Below are positions 26,738-35,895 of a stretch of DNA of 64,000 bases, one piece after another. The notes beneath the pieces are model-generated. The model saw only the letters and a program-made list of their open reading frames with translations, did not search any database and was not told where the DNA came from. This DNA comes from Psychrobacter faecalis. GTDB taxonomy: Bacteria > Pseudomonadota > Gammaproteobacteria > Pseudomonadales > Moraxellaceae. The position numbers were made by a program, and so were the translations under genes. Positions within the stretch are counted from its first letter, which is position 1, and each line of letters opens with the position of its first letter. The stretch spans positions 1-64,000 of the forward strand of contig NZ_JABAST010000009.1 of the NCBI RefSeq assembly GCF_016107575.1. The letters are read 5' to 3'.

Positions 26738-28123
26738 ATGTCTCTACTGCCTCATTCACCAAATCACTGCTCACCAAACCTTTCAAATCCTCTCTCTACT
26801 CTTTTATTCCCTGTCATACGCCGTGCGCTATTTTGTTTAACGGTAACTTTACTACTAAGCGCTTGTGGCGGCTCGGACGGTTCCGATAACTCAAACAATG
26901 ACAGCTCTAACACCCCGAATTTACCTAGCCAGCCTACGCCGCCAACTATACCTGAAAACCCAGACAGCCCAAACAATCCTGCAACTGATATCAATTGGCT
27001 ACCAGCCAATCAAGGTCGTGTGCTCTTTGATGGCGTTGGCCCCTTATTTAACGCCAATGCCTGCACCCAGTGCCATAGTGCTGAAGGACGCAAACCCATT
27101 TATGCGGCAAATGGCGAGCTAAGTGACGCCATATTATTTAGGCTCGGCAACAAACAAGGGATTGCGCACACTTATTACGGCGAGCAAATGCAACATCAAA
27201 GTATCGATGCCAGCATCGCACCCGAAGGTAAAATGCGCTACACCATCACAGCGAGTAATGGCAACCAACCTGCCAGTATCCAGTTTCACTTTAGCGCAAC
27301 CGACCCCAATCAGCCGCTGGGAGATACCGCTATCAGTGGGCGCATCTCACCGCAATTGGTCGGCATGGGTTTGCTCGACCTAATTCCTGAGGCGGATATC
27401 ATTGCGGCAGCTGACCCTGACGATAACAATCAAGACGGCATCAGTGGGCGCGTACATTGGGTACAGGATGGCAAACAGCGGCGCATTGGCCGCTTTGGTT
27501 GGAAGGCGATTAACTCAAGCCTACGCACCCAAAACGCCAATGTCATGTCACAAGATATGGGTTTGACCACTTCCGTATTTATGGAACCTAACTGTACGGT
27601 CAATCAGCCGATTTGTTGGACAGCGCCCAATGGCGGCACGCCTGAGGTTTCAGACAGCAGCTTGGATGCAGTGACTGATTTTATGACTGCCTTGGCAGTG
27701 CCTGAGCGCCGAGTGGCTGATTTATCGACCTTTAATAAAGGCGCGCAGCTCTTTACCCAAGTGGGCTGCGCGAGCTGTCATACGCCAAAACAAAAAACGG
27801 GCGCTAGCGTGCGCTTTCCGCTGCTCGCACAGCAAACCATTTATCCTTATACCGATTTATTGCTGCACGATATGGGCGAAGGTTTAGATGACGGCGTTAA
27901 AGAAAAAAATGCCGAAAGCTATGAGTGGCGTACACCGCCATTATGGGGTATTGGTATTGTCGCACGTGACCCAGAAGCACGGTTTTTGCATGATGGTCGC
28001 GCCAGCAGCTTGACAGAAGCGATACTTTGGCATGGCGGTGAAGCAGAAAGTGCTAAGACACGTTTTAGACAATTACCTGCCACGCAACAACAAACGCTGC
28101 TAAGTTTTTTAAACGGCATTTAA
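26738..28123 (+). CDS. Di-haem oxidoreductase (DUF1111-type) lipoprotein
   Basis: This 461-residue exported lipoprotein has a lipobox LLLSA-C43, then a Ser/Pro/Asn-rich linker. It contains two c-type haem sites, CTQCH at about residue 109 and CASCH at about residue 344. DPDDNNQDGISGRVHWV, GRFGWKA and TPPLWGIGIV with FLHDGRASSLTEAILWHGGEA are hallmarks of the di-haem oxidoreductase family related to bacterial cytochrome c peroxidases. Homologues often accompany imelysin-type iron proteins. I chose the ATG at 26738 because AGG lies 7 bases upstream. An ATG at 26708 has no ribosome site. With a Fur-like box before the upstream gene, an iron-related envelope role is possible. Confidence 0.88.
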   Translation: MSLLPHSPNHCSPNLSNPLSTLLFPVIRRALFCLTVTLLLSACGGSDGSDNSNNDSSNTPNLPSQPTPPTIPENPDSPNNPATDINWLPANQGRVLFDGVGPLFNANACTQCHSAEGRKPIYAANGELSDAILFRLGNKQGIAHTYYGEQMQHQSIDASIAPEGKMRYTITASNGNQPASIQFHFSATDPNQPLGDTAISGRISPQLVGMGLLDLIPEADIIAAADPDDNNQDGISGRVHWVQDGKQRRIGRFGWKAINSSLRTQNANVMSQDMGLTTSVFMEPNCTVNQPICWTAPNGGTPEVSDSSLDAVTDFMTALAVPERRVADLSTFNKGAQLFTQVGCASCHTPKQKTGASVRFPLLAQQTIYPYTDLLLHDMGEGLDDGVKEKNAESYEWRTPPLWGIGIVARDPEARFLHDGRASSLTEAILWHGGEAESAKTRFRQLPATQQQTLLSFLNGI

Positions 28124-28146
28124 TAATCATTATGACAAGGTGAAAT

Positions 28147-28175
28147 AAAAAAGACCGCTTATGAAGTATATAGTA
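28147..28175. repeat. GMT element left terminal inverted repeat
   Basis: The repeat begins AAAAAAGACCGCT and ends TATAGTA. It is identical at 21 of 29 positions to the reverse complement of 35950-35978, with the two conserved blocks in the same register. Presumed recombinase-binding site. Confidence 0.65.
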
Positions 28176-28206
28176 AATTCTATGTAATTCTCTGACTGAC
28201 TGACTG

Positions 28207-28245
28207 AAAGCCCCTTGAATACTGAGTTCTTGGGGCTTTTTTATT
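28207..28245 (+). terminator. Intrinsic terminator inside the left end of the GMT element
   Basis: AAAGCCCC (28207-28214) pairs with GGGGCTTT (28232-28239), followed by a run of T. GAA/TTC can pair further in. It acts on rightward transcription and would stop read-through from the di-haem oxidoreductase gene entering the element antisense to its operon. Confidence 0.75.
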
Positions 28246-28253
28246 TTTACACA

Positions 28254-28273
28254 GTGTGTAATAAAGTGTGTAA
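28254..28273. repeat. GTGTGTAA direct repeats near the left end
   Basis: Two copies of GTGTGTAA (28254-28261 and 28266-28273) are spaced 12 bp apart. The same octamer occurs inverted near the right end at 35859-35866 and 35935-35942. These are possible binding sites for a recombinase or accessory protein. Confidence 0.5.
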
Positions 28274-28280
28274 AAAGCAA

Positions 28281-28459
28281 AAGCGGTAATCAGGGCGCGT
28301 GTCGGGTTCAGAGGCGGCATCAACTTCGGGAGCCGCGAAGAAGGCTAGCGGCTGCATCGGGTTTCGTGGAAGCTGGGCTAGTCAGGATTGAACCGCCCAG
28401 TGGTCGAGGTTCCGCTCTGTTGAGACCTCAGTACTAAACACGTTCATAGTGTCGCTAAT
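28281..28459. other. GC-rich non-coding segment at the cargo end
   Basis: About 180 bases downstream of the helicase gene are much richer in G and C than the host flanks. They contain several short complementary runs (GGCGGC, GCCGC, GCGGCTGC) and the phrase GGATTGAACCGCCCAG. I found no gene or tRNA. A perfect stem CAGGTCAG/CTGACCTG (28460-28467 with 28475-28482) overlaps the helicase stop codon. It could hold a structured RNA or recombination site. Confidence 0.35.
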
Positions 28460-28463
28460 CAGG

Positions 28464-30671
28464 TCAGCGAACGGCTGACCTGTCGGGGCAAAGGAATGGC
28501 GCTATGTTAGTGATTCGTTTGGAGGCTGAGTTCCCCATGTCGATAGCGCTTTGAATCAGGCTTGAATCTCCCATCATCACTAACTCACTGGATGGGCGAG
28601 TAACCGCCGTATATAGCAATGATTGGTCAGTCATTCTTGAGGCGTAGCTTGGCAGCATGAGTATGCACTTAGGCCACTGAGACCCTTGCGATTTGTGGAT
28701 CGTAATAGCGTAACCAAGATCGATATTTTCGATGGTGTCGTCAGTTATATCGATGAGATTCCCATCAATATTCATAAGCCCATACGCCCCATCTTGAGGG
28801 CTATCATAGACCTCAACGATTTCACCCAGATCGCCGTTGCGTATATCGGCCTCGTAGTCGTTTCGTGTGACCATAATACGGTCACCCAATCGGAGCTTTG
28901 CACCACTTCGAGTAATCCATGGAATCCACTCTAGCCAAGGGTGCTTGTGGTGAAGCTCATCAGGCGCATACTCATCATATTGTGCCTGTATAAGCTTGTT
29001 GATCTCTTCAACTCCCAATGGCCCTTTGCGGGTAGGTGTCAGGACAATGCAATCTGCGGCTGATTTGGTTTTCTTGTACTCTGCCACGAGGGTTTCATGT
29101 GTGGATTCTGGCAGGTATCGGGTATCACCAGTTGAGCTGTTGAGCAGTTTCGCATCCAGCTCTCCATTTCGGATTGAAGTCGCCAGTTGATGGATGCCAC
29201 TTTGCTCGCCCTGACGCTTAACCTGCGTCAGTTCGAACACAGGTAGGGCGCTATTCATCGCTGCGTGGAAAATAAGACCGCCGCCAACAGGAGGAAGTTG
29301 TGATACATCACCAACCAAGACGACACGCGTTGCGTAAGGTAGCAGCCCAACAACTTTATAAGCCGACACAAGGTCAACCATAGAGGCTTCATCGACTACA
29401 AGGAGGAGATGTTCCTCTACATCAGGCTTCTTCTCACCAAGGTGGTCGGATATAAACTTGGCAATCGTCTGCGCGGGTCGGCCAGTGCTTTCCGCCATTC
29501 GCTGTGCAGCTCGACCTGACAGTGCCAGTTGATGAATCGCCATGCCAGATGACAGCTTCTCGTAAACAGCCAACATCGCCAGAAGAATGGTCGTTTTACC
29601 TGTTCCAGCACCGCCTGAAATGATAGATACAGAAGACTTTACAGCCCCAATAACAGCCTCACGTTGTTCGGCAGTCATTGCGAAGGGCAGCGAGCTTTCA
29701 AATGATTTGAGTGCCGCCTCAATCTTGTCGTTTGTGAGGTCTTTCTCCCACTCAGCGAGCAATGAGCCCGAACCTTTCGAACGTTGCTGACACTTAACCA
29801 AGAAGCGTCCAACGGTACGCTCCTGAATCGCGGCACCGAGGCTCTGAAAACCACCCTCAACCTTGAGGAGCGAACCGTGTTTTATCGCTGCATCAGTTAC
29901 ACCGTTTGAATCAAGTTCGAGACCTTTACACAGGGACTTTGAACGCTCTTCAAGTTTATCTTCAGGTATGACCGTCGAGCCCGTTGAGAAACAGTGTTCG
30001 GTGGCGATCTGCTCTGCTATCGCCGATTTGATACGACTGTCGGGGACATCCAGCTTCATGCTTTTGATCAGCTTGAGCGTATCATCAAAAGACACGCCAA
30101 ACGCAGTGAGAATCAGGGGGTCATCACTGATCGTTTTCACGGGATCGTCATAGACTCTCGCAAGAGTCTGAGCGAGTGAGAGCGGGAGCTTTGACCCTTG
30201 CAGCCACTCTAGCGCCGCGTAGAATCGCTCTGACGGCCATTTCTCAATGATTGCGTGTGCTGATTGGGTTGATACGCCTGCAACGCTTGTAAGCGCCTCA
30301 ACGTCCTTCTGACGGACTCTACTATCAAGGTCGGGATATTGGCGCACCAAGCGCTTTGCTTTTACTTCGCCGACCCCCTCGATGTTCGCAGCAATCCATC
30401 TCGCCAACAGTTCGCCTGATGGACGAAGGAACTCAGCCTCTTTGACCTTCATGTAGCGCTCAGTAATGTCCTGATTGCCCGCTTTGAACGTATGATTCCT
30501 CGTACCGCCCGCGACGTTCCAGACTGTGCCCACCTCAGCGGCATCCCTGTACTTCTCAGGAAATAACAAACACAACGTAGTCATGCGTCTGATGATCGAT
30601 CCATCATCAGCAATCTCCCACGCTGTACGAACTCCTGAGCCGCGTATCTTAGCGATTTGAACCCTCATCAT
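28464..30671 (-). CDS. RecD2-like SF1 DNA helicase
   Basis: This 735-residue helicase is of the RecD2/TraA type. The N-terminal 100 residues look like an OB-type domain, followed by helix-hairpin-helix segments (IEGVGEVKAKRLV near 115, SVAGVSTQSAHAI near 150). The SF1 core starts near residue 345: Walker A SGGAGTGKTTILLAM, Walker B HLLLVVDEASMVD, GDVSQLPPVGGG (motif III), AITIHKSQGSQWP and LLYTAVTRP (motifs V and VI). RecD2 enzymes unwind DNA 5' to 3' without RecBC. It overlaps the preceding gene by 4 bases (ATGA) and is the distal gene of the element, so it is the likely cargo. It may act in defence or in element processing (inference). Confidence 0.88.
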   Translation of the reverse strand: MMRVQIAKIRGSGVRTAWEIADDGSIIRRMTTLCLLFPEKYRDAAEVGTVWNVAGGTRNHTFKAGNQDITERYMKVKEAEFLRPSGELLARWIAANIEGVGEVKAKRLVRQYPDLDSRVRQKDVEALTSVAGVSTQSAHAIIEKWPSERFYAALEWLQGSKLPLSLAQTLARVYDDPVKTISDDPLILTAFGVSFDDTLKLIKSMKLDVPDSRIKSAIAEQIATEHCFSTGSTVIPEDKLEERSKSLCKGLELDSNGVTDAAIKHGSLLKVEGGFQSLGAAIQERTVGRFLVKCQQRSKGSGSLLAEWEKDLTNDKIEAALKSFESSLPFAMTAEQREAVIGAVKSSVSIISGGAGTGKTTILLAMLAVYEKLSSGMAIHQLALSGRAAQRMAESTGRPAQTIAKFISDHLGEKKPDVEEHLLLVVDEASMVDLVSAYKVVGLLPYATRVVLVGDVSQLPPVGGGLIFHAAMNSALPVFELTQVKRQGEQSGIHQLATSIRNGELDAKLLNSSTGDTRYLPESTHETLVAEYKKTKSAADCIVLTPTRKGPLGVEEINKLIQAQYDEYAPDELHHKHPWLEWIPWITRSGAKLRLGDRIMVTRNDYEADIRNGDLGEIVEVYDSPQDGAYGLMNIDGNLIDITDDTIENIDLGYAITIHKSQGSQWPKCILMLPSYASRMTDQSLLYTAVTRPSSELVMMGDSSLIQSAIDMGNSASKRITNIAPFLCPDRSAVR

Positions 30672-31093
30672 CGTGGCTGATAACCTGTTTCCAGCAGCAC
30701 CTCTTTCATCGCTGCATACTTTTCGTTCTCGCGCTTTAGCTGGGCATTTTCAGCCTTGAGTTTAACGATTTGATCCATCAGCTTACTGACTTCGGCACTG
30801 GTTGATGCAACCCGTTTTTCAGAGCGCTCACGAGCCGCTTTGTGAGCCTTCGTGTCAGCCTCTTTTTCACCGAACCAGCGGACATCTGCCGCCTCAATCA
30901 TCTGGCGAATTTGGTCGTTCGAACCCATTGATGAGCGAGGTATGCCCAGCTCATCGAACAATGCCGAACGATTGATAATTCCACGGCGCTCATACTCTCC
31001 GTAGTCGCCTGTCGCATCGCGCTCGGCAATCCACTGCTGGACAGCCAGAGCATTGTCTTTGCCCTTCTGAACTCCGTTACTCATCGATCTCAC
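30668..31093 (-). CDS. Small coiled-coil protein, VPA1267-like
   Basis: This 141-residue protein has a globular N-terminal half (ALAVQQWIAERDATGDYGEY, NRSALFDELGIPRSSM) resembling a small DNA-binding module. Its C-terminal coiled coil runs from about 95 to 130 (SKLMDQIVKLKAENAQLKRE, Leu/Ile heptads). Size, layout and position directly after gmtX match what is annotated as VPA1267 family near the Vibrio parahaemolyticus GMT genes (from memory). It overlaps gmtX by 17 bases and the helicase by 4. An ATG at 31084 is an alternative start. An adaptor between DNA or the recombinases and the helicase is conceivable. No function is established. Confidence 0.7.
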   Translation of the reverse strand: MRSMSNGVQKGKDNALAVQQWIAERDATGDYGEYERRGIINRSALFDELGIPRSSMGSNDQIRQMIEAADVRWFGEKEADTKAHKAARERSEKRVASTSAEVSKLMDQIVKLKAENAQLKRENEKYAAMKEVLLETGYQPR

Positions 31094-31745
31094 CTAGGAG
31101 TTTCTTTAGACCTGTCAGAAAGCCGCGAGGTAGGATTTCCTGACCGTACTCATCCTTCACCTGTCCATGGGCGGTAGCCTTGAAATCCAGCGCTTCTAGC
31201 CATTCTTCGGTGCAGACCGATTGAAAGGCTTTGATCTCGTTCTCTGAGCAGATGCCTTTCAGGGACGGTAGCAGTTCAACCGTGGCTTCAGATTGGGGCG
31301 CGGTGTACGTTGCTGGGCGCTTATCAATCACGATCTGCGTCTGATTTTTGAGCATATTCACTTCGCTCTTGTAGCGATCACGCTCACGGATTATCTGACC
31401 AAACAAGGCACGTACTGCCGTGTCATCGATGCGTTCCAGCAACTCATAATCCTGCCCCGATTTGCGAGCAGCCACTGAAGGCGGCTTCTTGGTTGTGGTC
31501 TGCGCCTTCGCTGCCCAAGCCTCAATCAAGTCGCGGTAATGCTTGTTAGCTGTTGCGCGAATTGACGGATAACCAACGCCGTTTGCTTCCTCTGAAACAC
31601 GTCCAATTGTCGTGATCGAAAAGTCACGCTTACCCTCCTCAAAATAGGCTTTGAGCGTTTCGTTGAGCTTATCCAGCGAAGATTGCGTTTTAGCGGTTTT
31701 GCCAGCCTTCAACGTCTCCAAGACAACGTCTATATCAATCTGCAT
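31077..31745 (-). CDS. gmtX: Gamma-mobile-trio protein GmtX
   Basis: This 222-residue soluble protein follows gmtZ with an 11-base overlap. Features are an N-terminal helical domain with FSITTIGRVSEEANGVGYPS and IRATANKHYRDLI, which look like a helix-turn-helix DNA-binding region (compare small regulators of Tn554-type transposons). A central helix contains IIRERDRYKSEVNMLKNQTQ, probably a coiled coil. The C-terminal WLEALDFKATAHGQVKDEYG ends in RGFLTGLKKLLGE. The assignment rests on gene order (gmtY-gmtZ-gmtX) and size. In GMT islands the three proteins are jointly tied to mobility, and GmtX is thought to be an accessory. Confidence 0.72.
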   Translation of the reverse strand: MQIDIDVVLETLKAGKTAKTQSSLDKLNETLKAYFEEGKRDFSITTIGRVSEEANGVGYPSIRATANKHYRDLIEAWAAKAQTTTKKPPSVAARKSGQDYELLERIDDTAVRALFGQIIRERDRYKSEVNMLKNQTQIVIDKRPATYTAPQSEATVELLPSLKGICSENEIKAFQSVCTEEWLEALDFKATAHGQVKDEYGQEILPRGFLTGLKKLLGEIDE

Positions 31746-34371
31746 CGGTCACCTCCACCAGTGAAATGCGCTTGGCGTTATCACTCGCTAGGGTCAGCGG
31801 CGTGATGTTACGTAGCTCCTCAAAGCCTGATTCCAGCAAGCGTGCATCGGTCAGATATTTCTGAGCCTCAATGTAATCTGATGCGATTCGATACCCTTCA
31901 AGCTTGTCATCAGGGTTGGCAATCATCGCCATTTTTCGCATGATCGCATTACCTGCAATAAGCTGAGCCTGTTCATCCATTTCAAGGAAAACAGGTTGGT
32001 AGCCAGAGCGTGCCATCATGCGGCTTAGAGCGTTGGTACGCTTAGCAATCGCAGGGGTTTTACGCAGGTCATCGTGCAAGTCGGGATAGAACTCAGCATC
32101 GTCACACAGTAGCGACAAATGCAGCAGTTCAGACTCAGTTTCGATGAACTTCATGCTTACACTAAGATCCTCACCAGAGCCCACCGCAATCAGCTTCTGC
32201 CCGTCATCGTCATCCTCACGCTGGTTCTCAATCTGGATGACGCGGTTAATCAGATTGAAGGTCGCAATGTAGTCTTTGACGTATTCGTCAGCCTCAACTC
32301 GCTGCTTTTCGTATCGGCGCTCAAGGGCTTGCAGTTGCTCAAGTTTGAGGAAGGGGTGACCCTGCTCTTCAGCCATATACAGCTCGTCTTTAAGCGCCTC
32401 CAGATCGCCCTCAAGCTCAGTCGCCAGTTTTGCCGCCTGATGCGCTTTGTAGCTGATCTGGTTGAAGTGTGAGTTGAGCGCAGGCAGGTAGCTTGCATCG
32501 GTAATAAACCAACGGCAACGCGGGCAGTTTTCAGGGCCATGGGGTACAGCGCCATAAACGCGAGCATCTTTAGAGGCCCCATCTCTGATTATTGGGCCAC
32601 CATTCCAGCAGCCGCCCACGATTGAAAGCTCATCGGAACGCACAGTATTACCGCCGACCAAACAGAGTCCCGTTGCACGCTCTTCCCAACCGATAGGATT
32701 ACGGTTGGCAAGAACAGCCTCTACCGAGTTGTGGTCATCCGAATGATAAGCGGCACGTAGTTCGATCTGATTCATCTCAGCATCGACCAGAAAATTCTTG
32801 AGCGACGACTCGCCTTTTTCGATGAGCCTTGCGTTGGCTTCTTTCATCGTTTCAGCCATGACTGAAGGCGTGATCTTGTTGTAGTAGATCGTCATCAGCA
32901 GGCGCGTATGCCCTGCTAAAAGTTTAGATATAACAGGCAGAGGAAGATCAGTATCCATGGCGTAGCAAGTGATCAGCGATACCCTCAAGCTGTGTAGCGG
33001 GTATTCTGTCGCTACTTTTGCAGATTCGTTACCAGCGTAATCCTCACCGTAATCCTTAACGAAGCGCAGGCGTTCACCGTTCGTCATCGTTTGGCCGCTG
33101 GCAAACACATCATCTTCAAGTTTAGATAAGAGGCGATACCAAGGGTTCGATATTTCGTTAGCGCTAATGCAAAACTGAGAGTTTGGTGCACGGAACAAGA
33201 ATGCAAACTCTCCTATTGCCTTTTTTTGCGCTTCGGATTTAGTGTTTCCGAAGTGTTTACGCTTAAGCTCTGTGCCTTTGGCTAGACGATCTACTGGATT
33301 GTACTTCTCTTGCCAATTACGAAGTTTTTCCAGCCAATACAGCAGTTCTTCGTGCTCCCACGGGACGGTGTAGCCGCGTTGGATTTCATCTTTATTCTGG
33401 TCGGCTGTTTTGTTTGTGGAGATGTACAGACCCGTTGAATAGCTCTCGCTCATCGAGTCGAAAATACGCTTGAACACACCTTTCTGATAAGGGCGTTTAG
33501 CGGTGCCGTACTTAAACGCGTGCTTGGTGTTTTCCACCCACTGACCCTGTTCGTAACGCCACGTATCGCCTTCACCAGAGTCCAGAAAACGCACCTGAAA
33601 CGAGCGCAGCGGCAGGTGAAGTTTGGTAAACATAAACATCGCCATAACAGGCGACCAGATTTCGTGAATCTCTATCGGTTCATAGTTTTTACCGACTTTG
33701 CGTGAAACAGTTCGAGTGCGGGAGATACAGTCTGGATCGTCAGGGTCAATCACCTCAGGCGAAACCTCCATCCACGCAAGATTTCCACTTTGAAGGTGTT
33801 CAATTGACCAGTGCCAATCGCTGAAATGACGACCTATCCACGGCTTCTGAGTATTGGATTCGGGAGGATAAGAACAGACAATCTGGCGTAACTGCTGGAT
33901 GTAACGGTAAGGTAGTGGGCTGTGGACGGTTTCAGTATTTGAGCGCGAGCTGGCAATTCTATCAAAAGGGTTCTGATACAGAGGAATAGAAGTTCCATTA
34001 TCAGCTTCGGCGCACAAATGTGTCTTTAGAATGTAATCCGACAACTCAACAGTGTAAGTAACATACATGTGATTATCTGAATTTACCCCTTTGGATTTGA
34101 GGTAGTTATTAAACTCTTCGCTTGAGACCTTGTGCCCCTGAGGGTGTCCTTGAAACATGGAGACGACATCAACCGCATACGGAGCGTGGGTCGCAAGATA
34201 GTTTAAGAAGTGTCTGATACCTTTGAGTTTATGACCAATACCTGCCTGTTCTTGAGCAAGCCATTCAGTCCCATACTGCTGCCACTGTAGCCAGTCTGGC
34301 CCTAAATCTTCAGTGATCCAGTTCAGCGTTAGATCGGTGCTATAACCTTTCGCTTTTGATTTCTTAACCAT
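31735..34371 (-). CDS. gmtZ: Gamma-mobile-trio integrase GmtZ
   Basis: This 878-residue protein has tyrosine-recombinase marks in its middle: an Arg region LPLRSFQVRFLD near residue 255, HSLRVSLITCY (H-x-x-R) near 462, and LLAGHTRLLMTIYYNK near 480-490 with the candidate nucleophile Tyr. A Cys-rich segment follows (CLVGGNTVRSDELSIVGGCW, then PENCPRCRW near 615), which may bind zinc, then a long helical, partly coiled-coil region (residues about 640-720). It starts 2 bp after gmtY and overlaps gmtX. Size, order and motifs fit GmtZ. With GmtY it probably catalyses excision and integration. Confidence 0.82.
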   Translation of the reverse strand: MVKKSKAKGYSTDLTLNWITEDLGPDWLQWQQYGTEWLAQEQAGIGHKLKGIRHFLNYLATHAPYAVDVVSMFQGHPQGHKVSSEEFNNYLKSKGVNSDNHMYVTYTVELSDYILKTHLCAEADNGTSIPLYQNPFDRIASSRSNTETVHSPLPYRYIQQLRQIVCSYPPESNTQKPWIGRHFSDWHWSIEHLQSGNLAWMEVSPEVIDPDDPDCISRTRTVSRKVGKNYEPIEIHEIWSPVMAMFMFTKLHLPLRSFQVRFLDSGEGDTWRYEQGQWVENTKHAFKYGTAKRPYQKGVFKRIFDSMSESYSTGLYISTNKTADQNKDEIQRGYTVPWEHEELLYWLEKLRNWQEKYNPVDRLAKGTELKRKHFGNTKSEAQKKAIGEFAFLFRAPNSQFCISANEISNPWYRLLSKLEDDVFASGQTMTNGERLRFVKDYGEDYAGNESAKVATEYPLHSLRVSLITCYAMDTDLPLPVISKLLAGHTRLLMTIYYNKITPSVMAETMKEANARLIEKGESSLKNFLVDAEMNQIELRAAYHSDDHNSVEAVLANRNPIGWEERATGLCLVGGNTVRSDELSIVGGCWNGGPIIRDGASKDARVYGAVPHGPENCPRCRWFITDASYLPALNSHFNQISYKAHQAAKLATELEGDLEALKDELYMAEEQGHPFLKLEQLQALERRYEKQRVEADEYVKDYIATFNLINRVIQIENQREDDDDGQKLIAVGSGEDLSVSMKFIETESELLHLSLLCDDAEFYPDLHDDLRKTPAIAKRTNALSRMMARSGYQPVFLEMDEQAQLIAGNAIMRKMAMIANPDDKLEGYRIASDYIEAQKYLTDARLLESGFEELRNITPLTLASDNAKRISLVEVTDAD

Positions 34372-34373
34372 CG

Positions 34374-35840
34374 TTACTTCTTCCCTAATCGTGGATTCTT
34401 GCCCGTGAAATACCCATCGGGGTCTATATCTTCAAAGCCATGTTCTGCCAGTGTTTTCCAGTCAAATGAGTTAGCCAGTTTTGGCGTGTCCGATTCCAGC
34501 TTGAGCTGATCAGAAGCGTTGGAAAGGGCATTCGAAACTTGCTGACTGGACGGCATCGTATACGGGTCTTGAGACGCTAGGCTTTTATGATGCAGGCACT
34601 TTTTGATAACCAGCGGATCAACCCCTGCGCTAGTCAGTTCACGACCAAAGCGATGTCGATGTCCGTGAGGGTCAAGACCCTCTGCTTTATTGGGCTCTAA
34701 GCCGATTCGTCTCAGACCCGCTGCATAGCTCTGGTTAAAGGCATTCTGGGTGTATGGATTACCCAAGTAGCGCGAATCGAAGCTGATAAATGCATACGGG
34801 TGATTGCAGGGTACAGCGGCTCGGTAAACCAGATATTCACGCCACAGTTTCATGAACACATAGCGGTATTCGTTAGGGAAAAAGTAACCTTCTAGGTAAC
34901 TATCCTTGTGGTCTACCATTCTCGACTTCCACCCAAGGCGCTGAGTGCCTAGCATCTCTTGTCGTGGGATTCTTCCGTATTTTTCCTGCAAATAGGCTTT
35001 GCGCGTACTCACGCCTTTGCGTGATTTCCAGTTATCAGGAGCCTTACCATCGATCTCGTTGTAGATTCGGACAATCACCGCATCATTGTCATGTGGATCT
35101 TCAAAAACGTCAGTCACCCACAGCAACAGAGCCTCACTGGCCCTGAATCCAGCGCCTTGCATCAGTAACAGGATAAGCTTGTCACGCAGAGCAACACGAG
35201 GATCGCTAGCGCCACCGACACCATTCAGGTAAAAGTTCTCGAAATGCTTTGCTGGAAAGGCGATAGCATCATCTTCCGTCTTGGCGAGGGGCGTTCTTCC
35301 TTTGATGGAGCGCGCCCTTTTGACCGTGGTGTTGAACGACTTGTCCTTGATGTGTCCTAAGAAGTCATTTCTATTTTTGCGGAACCACGCGGCATACTGA
35401 ATGCGCTCTTCATGCTTGGTGGCAGTTCTGAGCGCGTTAAGCTCTTTGCCCAGTCCCTGATCACTCATCCACTGAGTGAAGCTAGTGAGATGCGATATAT
35501 GTCGGGAAATGGTGCTTGTCGTTGCTGGAATCCAGTACAGACCTGACGGATCAAGTCCGTCATCGCCAACTGTTCCGCTATATAATCGACGGACGAACAC
35601 TCTGAATAAATCTTCGGGATCGTTGAACATGGACTTGTTGGCGTCCATGAATTCGATCAGCAAGATAATAGATCGAATGTGCTTGGAAATAGTCGATTGA
35701 GAAGTACCGTTCACATGCAAACTCAGCACATAGTCGGCTACTGATTCCAGCACGCCTTCATCAGTCAAAATGACAGGTATTTCTGTGGCGATGCCACTAC
35801 TGTCCTCGACTATTTTTGCAGTAACTTTGGTCGCTATCAT
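34374..35840 (-). CDS. gmtY: Gamma-mobile-trio tyrosine recombinase GmtY
   Basis: This 488-residue recombinase has an N-terminal SAM-like core-binding domain (VADYVLSLHVNGTSQSTISK) and a C-terminal catalytic domain. The Arg-I box is GAGFRASEALLLWV near residue 230. Box II is HGHRHRFGRELTSAGVDP near 395, and LHHKSLASQDPYTMPS near 425 holds the His and the nucleophilic Tyr. It is the first gene of the operon, with AAGGAA before the ATG and a sigma-70-type promoter 27-55 bp upstream. It is longer than phage integrases (about 350-400 residues), as expected for the transposon-like GmtY/TnpA group. Confidence 0.87.
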   Translation of the reverse strand: MIATKVTAKIVEDSSGIATEIPVILTDEGVLESVADYVLSLHVNGTSQSTISKHIRSIILLIEFMDANKSMFNDPEDLFRVFVRRLYSGTVGDDGLDPSGLYWIPATTSTISRHISHLTSFTQWMSDQGLGKELNALRTATKHEERIQYAAWFRKNRNDFLGHIKDKSFNTTVKRARSIKGRTPLAKTEDDAIAFPAKHFENFYLNGVGGASDPRVALRDKLILLLMQGAGFRASEALLLWVTDVFEDPHDNDAVIVRIYNEIDGKAPDNWKSRKGVSTRKAYLQEKYGRIPRQEMLGTQRLGWKSRMVDHKDSYLEGYFFPNEYRYVFMKLWREYLVYRAAVPCNHPYAFISFDSRYLGNPYTQNAFNQSYAAGLRRIGLEPNKAEGLDPHGHRHRFGRELTSAGVDPLVIKKCLHHKSLASQDPYTMPSSQQVSNALSNASDQLKLESDTPKLANSFDWKTLAEHGFEDIDPDGYFTGKNPRLGKK

Positions 35841-35849
35841 CTCGATTCC

Positions 35850-35866
35850 TTACACATATTACACAC
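35850..35866. repeat. TTACACA(T/C) direct repeat in the gmtY leader
   Basis: TTACACAT (35850-35857) and TTACACAC (35859-35866) stand 9 bp apart between the -10 element and the gmtY ribosome site. They are inverted relative to the GTGTGTAA pair at the left end. A bound protein here would block the promoter, suggesting autoregulation. Confidence 0.5.
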
Positions 35867-35895
35867 AATATACTATAAGTACTCCTACATTTCAA
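35867..35895 (-). promoter_or_regulatory. Sigma-70-type promoter of the gmt operon
   Basis: On the minus strand TTGAAA (35895-35890), 17 bases, then TATATT (35872-35867) matches the consensus at 5 of 6 and 5 of 6 positions with optimal spacing. Transcription would start just before gmtY (ATG at 35840). Confidence 0.65.

Noticed and set aside
28281..28460. A tRNA or tRNA fragment as attachment site
   Set aside because: GGATTGAACCGCC resembles a T-arm complement, but no cloverleaf, anticodon stem or matching fragment at the other end can be found.
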